Source of the DNA: Bacteroidales bacterium
Lineage (GTDB): Bacteria > Bacteroidota > Bacteroidia > Bacteroidales > UBA932
Length of the DNA: 64,000 nt
Assembly: GCA_017509755.1 (NCBI GenBank)
Contig: JAFWOY010000011.1
Coordinates: forward strand, 41,963 to 105,962
Direction of reading: 5' to 3'
A program made the position numbers and the translations under genes. Positions 7,993 to 16,246 of this stretch are shown here, in pieces. The notes under the pieces were generated by a model. The model had not been told where the DNA came from. It saw nothing but the letters and a program-made list of their open reading frames with translations, and made no database searches. How positions within the stretch are numbered: position 1 is the stretch's first letter; every line of letters starts with the position of its first letter.

Positions 7993-10326
7993 ATGAAAGA
8001 AACCGTACAGAAGACAATAACCAAGTGGTTCTGGATCCTGATCACCCTGCCGGTGGCCCTGTTGCTGGTGGCGCTGCTGCTGGTGGCCCTGTTTGCGAAG
8101 ATCCCTTCGTTCGAGCAGATTGAGAATCCTGACAGCAACCTGGCCACGCTCCTCATCTCCGAAGACGGCAAAGTGCTCAATACCTATCATATCGAGAACC
8201 GCTCCTATGTAAGTTACGACCAGATTCCGCGCCACGTCATCGACGCGGCCATTGCGACGGAGGACGCCCGTTTCTACCGCCATTCCGGTATCGACTTCCG
8301 CGGCTTGGGCCGTGTGGCCGTCAAGACCCTCCTGCTGGGTGACTCTTCCCAGGGCGGTGGCAGTACCATCACGCAGCAGTTGGCCAAGACCCTCTATCCC
8401 CGCCAGGACCTGCACAGCCGGATTCCCGGCGGACGGCAGCTCAAAATGATCGGCATCAAACTCAAGGAGTGGATCACCGCCGTCAAGATCGAGCGCAACT
8501 ACACCAAGGAGGAGATCGTGACGATGTATCTCAACCAGATCTTCTTCGGCGGCAATGCCTACGGCATCAAGGCCGCTTCCAATACATTTTTCGCCAAGGA
8601 TCCTGAGGACCTGACCGTGGAAGAAGGAGCCTGCCTGGTGGGCATGGTCAACAAGCCGACCCGTTACAACCCGGCCCTCAATCCGGACCAGTCGCTGGCC
8701 CGGCGCAACCATGTGCTCCGGCAGATGGAACGCAACGACTATCTCACCAAGCATGACATGGATTCGATAGCCGCTATTCCCATCGTGGTGACCTACAAAC
8801 AGCAGGACCACAATTCCGGTTACGCGCCGTACTTCCGCGACATGCTCCGCAAGTTCATGAATGCCGAGCAGCCGAAGCGCTCCGCTTATGCGCAGGTGGA
8901 AGACTACCGGGCCGATTCCCTGGCCTGGCGCGACAATCCTTTGTTCGGGTGGCTCAAAAAGAATCATAAGCCCGACGGTACGGAGTACGACCTGGACCGG
9001 GACGGCCTGCGCATCTACACCACACTCGATTCCCGCATGCAGAAGTATGCCGAGCAGGCCGTGGCCCAGCATCTGGGCAAGGAACTGCAGCAGACGCTCA
9101 ACCGGGAACTCAAGAATCGCAAGAACTATCCCTTCTCCAACGATGTCCCGCAAGAGGAGGTGGACCGCCTGATGCGCAATGGCCGCCGCTGGAGCGACCG
9201 GTATCGCGCGATGAAAGCGGAAGGCGTGTCTGATGCCGAGATCTCCAAGGCTTTCGATACCCCGGTACGGATGCGGCTCTTTGCCTGGAACAGCAAAGGC
9301 TATGTCGATACGTTGATGACACCCAACGATTCGATCCGCTACTGCAAGGCCTTCCTGCGGGCAGCGTTCATGGCCATCGAGCCCAACACGGGCAATGTGA
9401 AAGCCTATGTCGGCGGGCCGGACTACCGTTTCTTCAAATACGACAACATCGGCCAGGGCAAGCGGCAGGTCGGCTCGACCTTCAAGCCGTTCCTCTACAC
9501 GCTGGCCATGCAGGAGGGCTACACGCCTTGTGACCGGGTGGCCAACAGCACCTATACCATTGACGTCAACGGCACGGACTGGGCGCCCAAGGCCGAGGTG
9601 GACGACCGGATCGTCACCCTCAAGTGGGGCTTGACCAACAGCCGCAACAATATCTCCGCCTACCTGATGAAGCAGTTCGGGCCGTTCGCCCTGGTGGAGA
9701 TCTGCCGCAAGATGGGTATCAGCAGCTACCTCGACCCGGTGGTCTCGCTTTGCGTCGGTTCGTGCGACTTGAGCGTGATGGAGATGGTGGCGGCCTACAA
9801 TACCTTCCCCGGACGGGGTGTCTATTGCTATCCGATGTTCGTCACACGCATCGAGGACAACGCTGGCAATGTGCTGGCCACGTTCTCGACCCGCAAGCGG
9901 GAAGCCATCAGCGAGGTGACGGCCTACAAGATGATCAACATGATGCAGGGTGTGGTCAACGACGGTACGGCCGGCCGCATCCGCTGGCGCTACAATATCC
10001 AGGGTGACATTGCCGGCAAGACGGGTACGACCAACGACAACTCCGACGGCTGGTTCATCGGCTACACCCCGAAGCTGACGGCTGGTGCTTGGGTAGGCGG
10101 GGAGGACCGGCAGGTCCACTTCTCCAGCACTGCCTTGGGCGCGGGTGCCAGCATGGCGCTCCCGATCTGGGCGCTCTTCATGCAAAAGGTCTATAACGAT
10201 CCCTCGATTCCGATCGGTCCGGACGACGTGTTCGTTCCACCGTTGGGCTGGACCATGAGCCAGCTCTGCGACGGTTCTTCCGACGATCTTTCCGACGTCA
10301 ATCCCGGGAATGATTATTTCAACTAA
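7993..10326 (+). CDS. mrcA: Bifunctional penicillin-binding protein 1A
   Basis: A class A PBP that polymerises and cross-links peptidoglycan. The 777-residue protein has an N-terminal membrane helix (about residues 12-34), a GT51 glycosyltransferase domain with the catalytic motif ATEDARFYRHSG (Glu90) and GGGSTITQQLAK, and a transpeptidase domain with the STFK motif (Ser495), SRNN and KTGTTNDNSDGWF (Lys676). All key motifs are intact. It starts an operon: ddl begins 10 bp after its stop and prmC follows, so precursor synthesis and polymerisation are co-expressed. Confidence 0.96.
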   Translation: MKETVQKTITKWFWILITLPVALLLVALLLVALFAKIPSFEQIENPDSNLATLLISEDGKVLNTYHIENRSYVSYDQIPRHVIDAAIATEDARFYRHSGIDFRGLGRVAVKTLLLGDSSQGGGSTITQQLAKTLYPRQDLHSRIPGGRQLKMIGIKLKEWITAVKIERNYTKEEIVTMYLNQIFFGGNAYGIKAASNTFFAKDPEDLTVEEGACLVGMVNKPTRYNPALNPDQSLARRNHVLRQMERNDYLTKHDMDSIAAIPIVVTYKQQDHNSGYAPYFRDMLRKFMNAEQPKRSAYAQVEDYRADSLAWRDNPLFGWLKKNHKPDGTEYDLDRDGLRIYTTLDSRMQKYAEQAVAQHLGKELQQTLNRELKNRKNYPFSNDVPQEEVDRLMRNGRRWSDRYRAMKAEGVSDAEISKAFDTPVRMRLFAWNSKGYVDTLMTPNDSIRYCKAFLRAAFMAIEPNTGNVKAYVGGPDYRFFKYDNIGQGKRQVGSTFKPFLYTLAMQEGYTPCDRVANSTYTIDVNGTDWAPKAEVDDRIVTLKWGLTNSRNNISAYLMKQFGPFALVEICRKMGISSYLDPVVSLCVGSCDLSVMEMVAAYNTFPGRGVYCYPMFVTRIEDNAGNVLATFSTRKREAISEVTAYKMINMMQGVVNDGTAGRIRWRYNIQGDIAGKTGTTNDNSDGWFIGYTPKLTAGAWVGGEDRQVHFSSTALGAGASMALPIWALFMQKVYNDPSIPIGPDDVFVPPLGWTMSQLCDGSSDDLSDVNPGNDYFN

Positions 10327-10335
10327 AGAAGATAC

Positions 10336-11313
10336 ATGAAAAAGATAGCTTTGATTTACGGCGGCGATTCCTCCGAGTGGGGTATTTCGGTGCTGAGTGG
10401 AAAATTTGTGGCCACATGTCTGGATCCGCAGCGCTATGAGGTAACGGAACTCCTGCTGCGTGACGGGCAGTGGTCGGTATGCGACCCGGCTGTCACGGAT
10501 GTGGCCGTTCCCGTGGCCCCCTTTATCCCTTCGCGGCTGAAGGAATTCGATGTGGCTTTGATCATGATTCACGGGACGCCGGGTGAGAATGGTATCCTGC
10601 AGGCGGAATTGGAAAAGCACGGGGTGCCTTTTACCACCTGTGATTCTCGGGTGGCAGCCTTGACGTTCGACAAACATGCCTGCAAGAAAGCGTTGCGCGG
10701 TTTGGGCATCCCGCTGGCTCCTGAGATTTTCCTGCACCGGGGGGAGCCGCTCAATGCCGAGGCGGTCGTCGAGCAGCTGGGGCTGCCGGTTTTTGTGAAG
10801 CCTAACGATGGCGGCAGTTCTTTCGGTGTGACGAAAGTCAAGCGGCAGGAAGACCTCGCGGCCGCTGTCGCGGCTGCCTTCTCCGAAAGTGATGACGTGC
10901 TCATTGAGAGTTATATCCCCGGCCGGGAATTGACCGAAGGTGTCTTCAACCGCGATGGCCTGGTCATCCCGCTGCCGGTTACCGAGATCATCTCCCACAA
11001 CGAGTATTTCGACTACGAGGCGAAGTATCTCGGCAAGAGCGATGAGGTCTGCCCGGCGCAGATTACGGAAGAACAGGCGAAAACGGTCCAGGAACAGACG
11101 CGCCGCATCTACCAGCATTTCGGCTGCCGCGGCCTCATCCGTTGCGACTACATCATGACCGAATCGGGCAAAGTCTATTTCCTGGAGATCAATCCGGTTC
11201 CCGGCATGACCAAGATGTCGCTGGTTCCGGCCCAGATCCGGGCCGCCGGCCTTTCGGTCAACGAAGTGCTCGATACAATCATCGCCGAGGCCCTGTCCGT
11301 CTGCCCGGCGTAA
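10336..11313 (+). CDS. ddl: D-alanine--D-alanine ligase
   Basis: An ATP-grasp ligase making D-Ala-D-Ala for peptidoglycan precursors in the cytoplasm. The 325-residue protein has the N-terminal GGDSSEWGISVLSG motif, MIHGTPGENG, the ATP-grasp core VFVKPNDGGSSFGV, and the metal-binding EINPVPGMT near the C-terminus, all typical of Ddl. Normal length. It sits between PBP1A and prmC with gaps of 9 and 25 bp. Confidence 0.95.
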   Translation: MKKIALIYGGDSSEWGISVLSGKFVATCLDPQRYEVTELLLRDGQWSVCDPAVTDVAVPVAPFIPSRLKEFDVALIMIHGTPGENGILQAELEKHGVPFTTCDSRVAALTFDKHACKKALRGLGIPLAPEIFLHRGEPLNAEAVVEQLGLPVFVKPNDGGSSFGVTKVKRQEDLAAAVAAAFSESDDVLIESYIPGRELTEGVFNRDGLVIPLPVTEIISHNEYFDYEAKYLGKSDEVCPAQITEEQAKTVQEQTRRIYQHFGCRGLIRCDYIMTESGKVYFLEINPVPGMTKMSLVPAQIRAAGLSVNEVLDTIIAEALSVCPA

Positions 11314-11338
11314 CGGCTGATCCAAGACGGGCTTTACC

Positions 11339-12283
11339 ATGACACTGTCTGCCTTCGTCAAGCGCTGTATCGAACAGTTGTCGCCGCTCTATCCGGAAGC
11401 GGAGGCCAAGTCCATCGCCTTCCGTCTGCTGGAGCATTACCTTGACATACCTTCCTATAAATACATCTCCGACCCGGAGATGCAGTTGACAGTTGACGAT
11501 GCTCCGCTTCGCTCTGATTCCGATGGCCGTGCCCGGCCTGACCGGGCATCTGAAATGTTGGACGCCCTCGACGAACTGGCGACTGCACGTCCCTTGCAAT
11601 ACGTGCTCGGTTCCACCGAATTCTGCGGCCATCGCTTCAAAGTCGGCGAAGGCTGCCTGATCCCCCGGCCGGAGACCGAAGAACTCGTCTCCCGCATCAT
11701 CGACGACCTCTATTCCGAGAACGATAGTGAGTCCGACGACGCCCCGTCAAGCTCCGCTTCGAGCGGGCATCTCGCCTCCGACAATGACAGCCCTTTCAGC
11801 ATCCTTGATCTATGCACCGGCTCTGGTTGTATCGCCTGGTCGCTGGCGGCCGAATTCCCCGAGGCAATGGTCTATGGCTGCGACCTTTCAGATGCGGCCC
11901 TTCGTTATGCGTGCCGGCAGCGCATCAAAGTCGGCGGCGCCAAACCGATTTTCTTTACCGCCGACGTGCTGGCCGTCCCTCCCGCCGGCCTGCCGAAGTT
12001 CGACGTCATTGTCTCCAATCCACCTTATATCTGCGACAGCGAGCGGGCCGCGATGCGCCCCAACGTCCTCGACTTCGAGCCGGCTGAAGCTTTGTTCGTC
12101 CCCGACGATGACCCGTTGAAATTCTATCGCGCCATCGCCCGCTGGGCCGATGCCCTCTTGCGTCCCGATGGCCACATCTATCTGGAGATCAACGAGCGTT
12201 TCGGACCGGATGTCGCCGCCCTCTTCCCCGGCTCCCGCATCCTGCCCGACATTTTCGGCCGCGACCGTTTCGTCGTCCGCTGA
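11339..12283 (+). CDS. prmC: Release factor glutamine methyltransferase, with repeat-derived inserts
   Basis: PrmC methylates the GGQ glutamine of peptide-chain release factors using SAM. Visible motifs are IPRPETEELV, the SAM-binding LDLCTGSGCIA and the catalytic VSNPPYI. At 314 residues it is longer than most family members, and the extra length falls in two low-complexity, Asp/Ser-rich stretches: around residues 55-72 (DDAPLRSDSDGRARPDRAS) and 131-152. The first is encoded by DNA that matches an intergenic palindromic repeat of this genome (see 11501-11552). The frame is intact and the motifs are present, so the protein is probably functional. Confidence 0.93.
   Translation: MTLSAFVKRCIEQLSPLYPEAEAKSIAFRLLEHYLDIPSYKYISDPEMQLTVDDAPLRSDSDGRARPDRASEMLDALDELATARPLQYVLGSTEFCGHRFKVGEGCLIPRPETEELVSRIIDDLYSENDSESDDAPSSSASSGHLASDNDSPFSILDLCTGSGCIAWSLAAEFPEAMVYGCDLSDAALRYACRQRIKVGGAKPIFFTADVLAVPPAGLPKFDVIVSNPPYICDSERAAMRPNVLDFEPAEALFVPDDDPLKFYRAIARWADALLRPDGHIYLEINERFGPDVAALFPGSRILPDIFGRDRFVVR
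11501..11552 (+). repeat. Palindromic repeat element inside prmC
   Basis: The stretch holds GCTCCGCTTCGCTCTG and the palindrome TGCCCGGCCTGACCGGGCA (11530-11548). The same two modules, in the other order, make up the intergenic repeats at 15.9-16.2 kb, and the palindrome occurs again just before parE. It is inserted in frame between the N-terminal domain and the catalytic domain of PrmC. Confidence 0.7.
11742..11775 (+). repeat. Second repeat-like insert in prmC
   Basis: A stretch rich in GCTCCGCTTC and GCGGGCATCTCG, sharing words with the intergenic repeats, codes for the second Ser/Asp-rich insert of PrmC. The match is weaker than in the first insert and lacks the full palindrome. Confidence 0.4.
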
Positions 12284-12350
12284 AGGGAAGGATTTTTTGC
12301 GCTGCAAAAATGATCAAAAAGGGCGGGCGTGGCCAATGGCCCATAATAAT

Positions 12351-12392
12351 ACCCATTGGGCGCAATTTCCGTCGTTTTTGCGCCCAATGGGT
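12351..12392. repeat. Intergenic hairpin between convergent prmC and symporter genes
   Basis: The arms ACCCATTGGGCGCAA (12351-12365) and its complement (12378-12392) form a perfect 15-bp stem with a 12-nt loop. Neither strand has a proper U-tract after it, so it is not a standard terminator. Shorter CCATTGG/CCAATGG palindromes flank it on both sides (around 12331 and 12402). Confidence 0.6.
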
Positions 12393-12430
12393 CGAAAAAA
12401 ACGCCATTGGCGACGTTTGCCAGTTAGCTA

Positions 12431-12514
12431 TTACTTCACGACCGTATATTTCGTCGTGCCGAGGTCGATTTCTTCCCCCAGATCGACGATGCGGATTCTG
12501 TGGCGGACGTGTAA
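12431..12514 (-). pseudogene. In-frame coding-like tail after the symporter stop
   Basis: Directly after the symporter TAA, the same frame continues for 28 codons, ending ...RIVDLGEEIDLGTTKYTVVK before another TAA. The composition looks coding, but there is no start codon. It could be a remnant of a lost gene or a former C-terminal extension cut by a new stop codon. Confidence 0.3.
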
Positions 12515-13777
12515 TTAGATCGTCAATTCTTCGCCCTCGCTATGGGCGATAATCACTGCGCCGCAGGTGTCGCCGTAGGAGTTGATGCAGGTGCGGGGCA
12601 TGTCGCAGATCTGCTCGACAGCCAACACCATGCCGATGCCTTCGAGGGGCAGGCCGACTGCGGAGAGGACGATGGCCAGCATCACCATTCCGGCCATCGG
12701 AATACCTGCCGCGCCGATGGCTGCCAGCAGAGCCGTGAAGACAATCATGATCTGCTGGACCAAAGTCAGGTCGATTCCGTAAGCCTGGGCGATGAAGATG
12801 GCAGCCACGCATTCATAAAGTGCCGTACCGTTCATGTTGATCGTGCTGCCCAGCGGCAGGACGAAGCTCGCGATCTTGTTCGAGATGCCGCATTTTTCCT
12901 GTGAATCGCGGATGTTGATCGGCAGGGCCGCACCCGAAGAGCAGGTGGAGAACGCCGTCAGGATGCCGGTGGACATTTTGGAGATGTGCCGCCAGGGATT
13001 CTGTTTCCCGAGCACCCGCACCAGCAGCGGCAGCACCACGCCGCCCTGGATGAGCAGGCCGCCCCAGACCACCAGCACGAATACGCCGAGGCTGCCGGCC
13101 ATTGCCAGCAGGGCCTGTGGATCATCCGCTTGTTTGCCCACGACATTCGTCACGATGGCGAACACGCCGAACGGAGCCAGCCGGATGATGAACATCGTGA
13201 TCTTCATGATGACCTCGTAGATGGCGGTAAACAGGTTTTTCAGTGTTTCGCTGTACTTGATCTCGACTTTGTTCATGAACAGGCCGAAGATGACCGCGAA
13301 GAAGATGATCGGCAGCAGGTCGCCCTTGGCCATCGCTTCGAAGATATTGGCCGGCACGATGTTGACGATCTGGTCGATAAACGAAACGTTCTGGGCGTTG
13401 ACCGTCCTCACTTCTTCCGTCAAGTTGAGGCTGGCACCTACGCCTGGCCTGACCAGGTTGACCAGCGTCAGGCCGATAACTGCAGCGATCAAGGTGGTTC
13501 CGATGTAATAGATGATGGTCTTGCCGGCGATGCGCCCAAGCGCCGCCGAGTTGCCCATACCGGCCACGCCGAGAGCGATCGATGTGAACACGAGAGGGAT
13601 GACGATCATCCGCAGGCCGCGCAGGAAGATGTCGCCAGCCCATTTGATATACTTGTACCAGTTTTCGTACGGGGTGATCTTGCACAGCACGATGCCGGCT
13701 ACGATACCCAGTCCGATGCCGATGAGGATCTGCCAGTGCAGGGCAAGTCCTTTCTTCTTGGGAGTGTCTTCTGCCAT
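12515..13777 (-). CDS. Dicarboxylate/amino acid:cation symporter
   Basis: A member of the DAACS (glutamate/dicarboxylate symporter) family in the inner membrane, 420 residues. The family hallmarks are visible: serine-rich hairpin STCSSGAALPI (HP1), the NMNGT motif of helix 7, GIPMAGMVML (HP2) and the helix-8 substrate region DMPRTCINSYGD. The exact substrate (glutamate, aspartate, serine or C4-dicarboxylates) cannot be read from this. It starts 6 bp after malQ on the same strand and is probably co-transcribed. After its stop the frame stays open for 28 codons (see 12431-12514). Confidence 0.93.
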   Translation of the reverse strand: MAEDTPKKKGLALHWQILIGIGLGIVAGIVLCKITPYENWYKYIKWAGDIFLRGLRMIVIPLVFTSIALGVAGMGNSAALGRIAGKTIIYYIGTTLIAAVIGLTLVNLVRPGVGASLNLTEEVRTVNAQNVSFIDQIVNIVPANIFEAMAKGDLLPIIFFAVIFGLFMNKVEIKYSETLKNLFTAIYEVIMKITMFIIRLAPFGVFAIVTNVVGKQADDPQALLAMAGSLGVFVLVVWGGLLIQGGVVLPLLVRVLGKQNPWRHISKMSTGILTAFSTCSSGAALPINIRDSQEKCGISNKIASFVLPLGSTINMNGTALYECVAAIFIAQAYGIDLTLVQQIMIVFTALLAAIGAAGIPMAGMVMLAIVLSAVGLPLEGIGMVLAVEQICDMPRTCINSYGDTCGAVIIAHSEGEELTI

Positions 13778-13783
13778 GGGAAT

Positions 13784-15814
13784 CTAGGCTTTCCGGCCGC
13801 TGTCGGCAATGAGCCCGGCCACTTTTTCATTCAATGCCGTATTCGCAATCAACGCTTCCAGCGTGACATGCATCCGCCAGCGCCAATAGTGCTTCGGATT
13901 GGCGGGAATGTTGATGCGTTCGCCCGCAATGTCAGCCACGCGTAGCGACGGTTCGAGAGAGAACCAGTCCTGCAGCGGGAGAATGGCCAGCATGGACGGG
14001 GAATACAAGTGCTCGGCGATAATCCACTGACAGGTCTCGACCGGACAGTCTTCTCCACCGTGGTTTTCGCCCCACCAGCCGCGCAAGGTGCTCGTGTCGT
14101 GGGAACCTGTGGTGCAGACGCTCATGTAGGGATACTCTGCCGGATTGCCGAGCATCTGCTTGGGATCCTTCGGCATGCGTTGGACCTCGAGCGAGAGGAT
14201 GTGCAGGTCGGAGAGTACCTGGGGCACGCACGCCGGGATCATGCCGAGATCCTCGGCACAGGTAAGCATGTTGGTGGCACCGATCAGGGCAGGCAGTTTG
14301 CGCATGGCCTGCTCCCGCCAATATTCGGTGTTACGGGTGTAGAAGAATTCGTCGTAGAGGCGGTTGTACACGTCTTTTTCCCACTGCTGCAGGTCATTGT
14401 AACTGCGTGTGTACTGGGCGCTGATACGCGGATGCCACAGGCCCTTGTGGACAGGGTCTTCGAGGAAGAGCACTTCCCGCGGGTCGTTGTCGGCATACGG
14501 TTTGGCGTGCCGGTTCTCATCGAAATAGAAGCCGCGCCAGCGCAGGTCATCCACGGAATAGGGCAGGGCCGGGCTGAAGTGGCCCATCAGGCCGGATTTG
14601 TAAGGCACGGGAATCTCCCAGATGCGGAAGAAGCCCAGCACATGGTCGATGCGGTAGGCATCGAAGTATTCGGCCATCTTGCGGAAGCGGCGTTTCCACC
14701 AGGTGTATCCATCCTCGGCCATCCGGTCCCAGTTGTAGGTCGGAAAGCCCCAGTTCTGGCCGTCGGCCGCGAAAGCATCCGGCGGGGCTCCCGCCTGCTC
14801 ACCCATATTGAAGTACTCGGGCTGGACCCAAGCCTCGACGCTGTGTGGCGTGATGCCGATGGGAATATCTCCCTTCAAGGCAACGCCCTTCGAATGGGCG
14901 TAATCGTGTGCTTCGTGCAACTGCCGGTCGAGGTGGTACTGGACGAAGATGTAATAATCCATCTCGGCTTGGGCTTCTTTGTAAAGGCGCGCTACGCCAG
15001 TGGCGCTGTACTTGCTCAGGCGTTTCCATTTCGAGAAATCTGCGGTTTCAAAGCGGTCGCGCAGGACACAGAAGGCTGCGTAGGGCAGCAGCCAGTCGCG
15101 GTTGTTCTCGAAGAAGGCCTTGAAGGCTTTGCTTCCCATGGTCCGGGTGCCTTTCTGGGCGAAGATGGCCCGTGTGTATTTTTCTTTCAAGTCGAAGACG
15201 CGTTCGTAATCGAGCTGGGGCAGGGCGTTGAGTTCGGCGGCTTCGGCCTCGAACGCGGCTTGCGCCTCTTTATTCCGGAGCGGTCCGATGTCCTGCAGGT
15301 TCAAATAAATGGGATGCAGGGCCATGATGGTGATGCCGCCGTAGGGATAGGAGTCGGTCCAGGTCTTGGTGGAAGTTGTGTCGTTGACGGGAAGCAGTTG
15401 CAACACGGCCTGTCCGGTCGCGGCGGCCCAGTCAACCATCAGTTTGATGTCGGAGAAATCGCCGATACCGGCGCTGTGCTGGCTCCGGAGGGAGAAGACG
15501 GGGATGGCGGTTCCGGCGAAGCGGGGATGCTGGTTGGGGAAGGTCGTCTCGGTGACGGCGTAAGGGTTGGTCCGGTTGAAGCAGGTCTCCCATACGATGC
15601 TGCCGTCGCGTTGTTTAAGCAGGAATTTGTATTCGAAGGATTCGGGCAGGTCGGCGGTCTGCAGGTTGATATACCAAAGGATGCCTTGTGTCACTTGCAT
15701 CGGAAGGGCTTTGGCGGGATCCCACCCGCCCAATGCAGGGCAACTGCCTGTCAGCAGAATCTGTTCGCCGTGCAGCAGCCACGGTCCGATGGTCTTGATT
15801 GTCAGTGTTTCCAT
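13784..15814 (-). CDS. malQ: 4-alpha-glucanotransferase with N-terminal CBM20
   Basis: A GH77 amylomaltase that shuffles maltooligosaccharides in the cytoplasm. From METLTIKTIG the 676-residue protein has an N-terminal starch-binding CBM20-like domain (about residues 1-110; GSCPALGGWDPAKALPM, then FEYKFLL), a DPE2-type arrangement, followed by the GH77 barrel. Catalytic motifs are AYRIDHVLGFF (nucleophile Asp), TCAEDLG (acid/base Glu) and GSHDTSTLRGWW. No signal peptide is seen, fitting a cytosolic role downstream of the starch locus 10 kb away. The ATG at 15812-15814 was chosen because the upstream codons fall in AT-rich non-coding DNA. Confidence 0.94.
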   Translation of the reverse strand: METLTIKTIGPWLLHGEQILLTGSCPALGGWDPAKALPMQVTQGILWYINLQTADLPESFEYKFLLKQRDGSIVWETCFNRTNPYAVTETTFPNQHPRFAGTAIPVFSLRSQHSAGIGDFSDIKLMVDWAAATGQAVLQLLPVNDTTSTKTWTDSYPYGGITIMALHPIYLNLQDIGPLRNKEAQAAFEAEAAELNALPQLDYERVFDLKEKYTRAIFAQKGTRTMGSKAFKAFFENNRDWLLPYAAFCVLRDRFETADFSKWKRLSKYSATGVARLYKEAQAEMDYYIFVQYHLDRQLHEAHDYAHSKGVALKGDIPIGITPHSVEAWVQPEYFNMGEQAGAPPDAFAADGQNWGFPTYNWDRMAEDGYTWWKRRFRKMAEYFDAYRIDHVLGFFRIWEIPVPYKSGLMGHFSPALPYSVDDLRWRGFYFDENRHAKPYADNDPREVLFLEDPVHKGLWHPRISAQYTRSYNDLQQWEKDVYNRLYDEFFYTRNTEYWREQAMRKLPALIGATNMLTCAEDLGMIPACVPQVLSDLHILSLEVQRMPKDPKQMLGNPAEYPYMSVCTTGSHDTSTLRGWWGENHGGEDCPVETCQWIIAEHLYSPSMLAILPLQDWFSLEPSLRVADIAGERINIPANPKHYWRWRMHVTLEALIANTALNEKVAGLIADSGRKA

Positions 15815-15876
15815 ATATGTATTGTTTCTTGTTTTCGTTTTTCTTCCGTCATCGTTCGTCATGTCTGGCTGCCCTT

Positions 15877-16200
15877 TCGTTCGTCATGCCCGGCACTGAC
15901 CGGGCATCTCGTTCATCGTCCGGGCTCCGCTGCGCTCTGGTTTTTCGTTCCAGGCGCAGAGAAATGCGCCTGCCCCGAAAACCCACCCGCTCCGCTCCGC
16001 CCTCATCGGCCGCCGTTCATCGGAGTCAATCGTCTCCCGTCAGGCATTGCCTCTCGTTCGTCATGCCCGGCACTGACCGGACATCTCGTCCGTCGTCCGG
16101 GCTCCGCTGCGCTCTGGTTTTTCGTTCCAGGCGCAGAGAAATGCGCCTGCCCCGAAAACCCACCCGCTCCGCTCCGCCCTCATCGGCCGCCGATTATCGG
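15877..16200 (+). repeat. Two tandem copies of a structured intergenic repeat
   Basis: Two nearly identical units of about 147 bp with a period of 177 bp (15877-16023 and 16054-16200). Each begins with the palindrome TGCCCGGCACTGACCGG.CA, continues with GGGCTCCGCTGCGCTCTGG, and contains a hairpin with arms CAGGCGCA and TGCGCCTG (15951-15958/15965-15972 and 16128-16135/16142-16149), enclosed by a weaker GGTTTT/AAAACC stem. Together with flanking DNA they fill the 432-bp gap between malQ and radA; no gene was seen there. Confidence 0.85.
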
Positions 16201-16214
16201 CGCATGATAATTTT

Positions 16215-16222
16215 CAAAGATA
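16215..16222 (-). promoter_or_regulatory. Minus-strand -7 element, possible malQ promoter
   Basis: Read on the minus strand this is TATCTTTG, a common strong form of TAnnTTTG. If used, the malQ-symporter mRNA would have a leader of about 395 nt containing both copies of the structured repeat. Confidence 0.4.
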
Positions 16223-16234
16223 GCAAATTTTTCG

Positions 16235-16242
16235 TAAGTTTG
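16235..16242 (+). promoter_or_regulatory. -7 promoter element for radA
   Basis: TAAGTTTG matches TAnnTTTG and ends only 4 bp before the radA ATG at 16247, which implies a leaderless or nearly leaderless mRNA. Confidence 0.6.
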
Positions 16243-16246
16243 TCGT

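Noticed and set aside
7873..11361. Long minus-strand open frame continuing upstream of topA, antisense to PBP1A and ddl
   Set aside because: It resembles no protein, and the plus-strand genes have all their catalytic motifs; an open antisense frame is expected from the GC-rich codon use.
15877..16200. CRISPR array
   Set aside because: Only two long units of about 147 bp with one 30-bp spacer-like gap; no short regular repeats and no cas genes.
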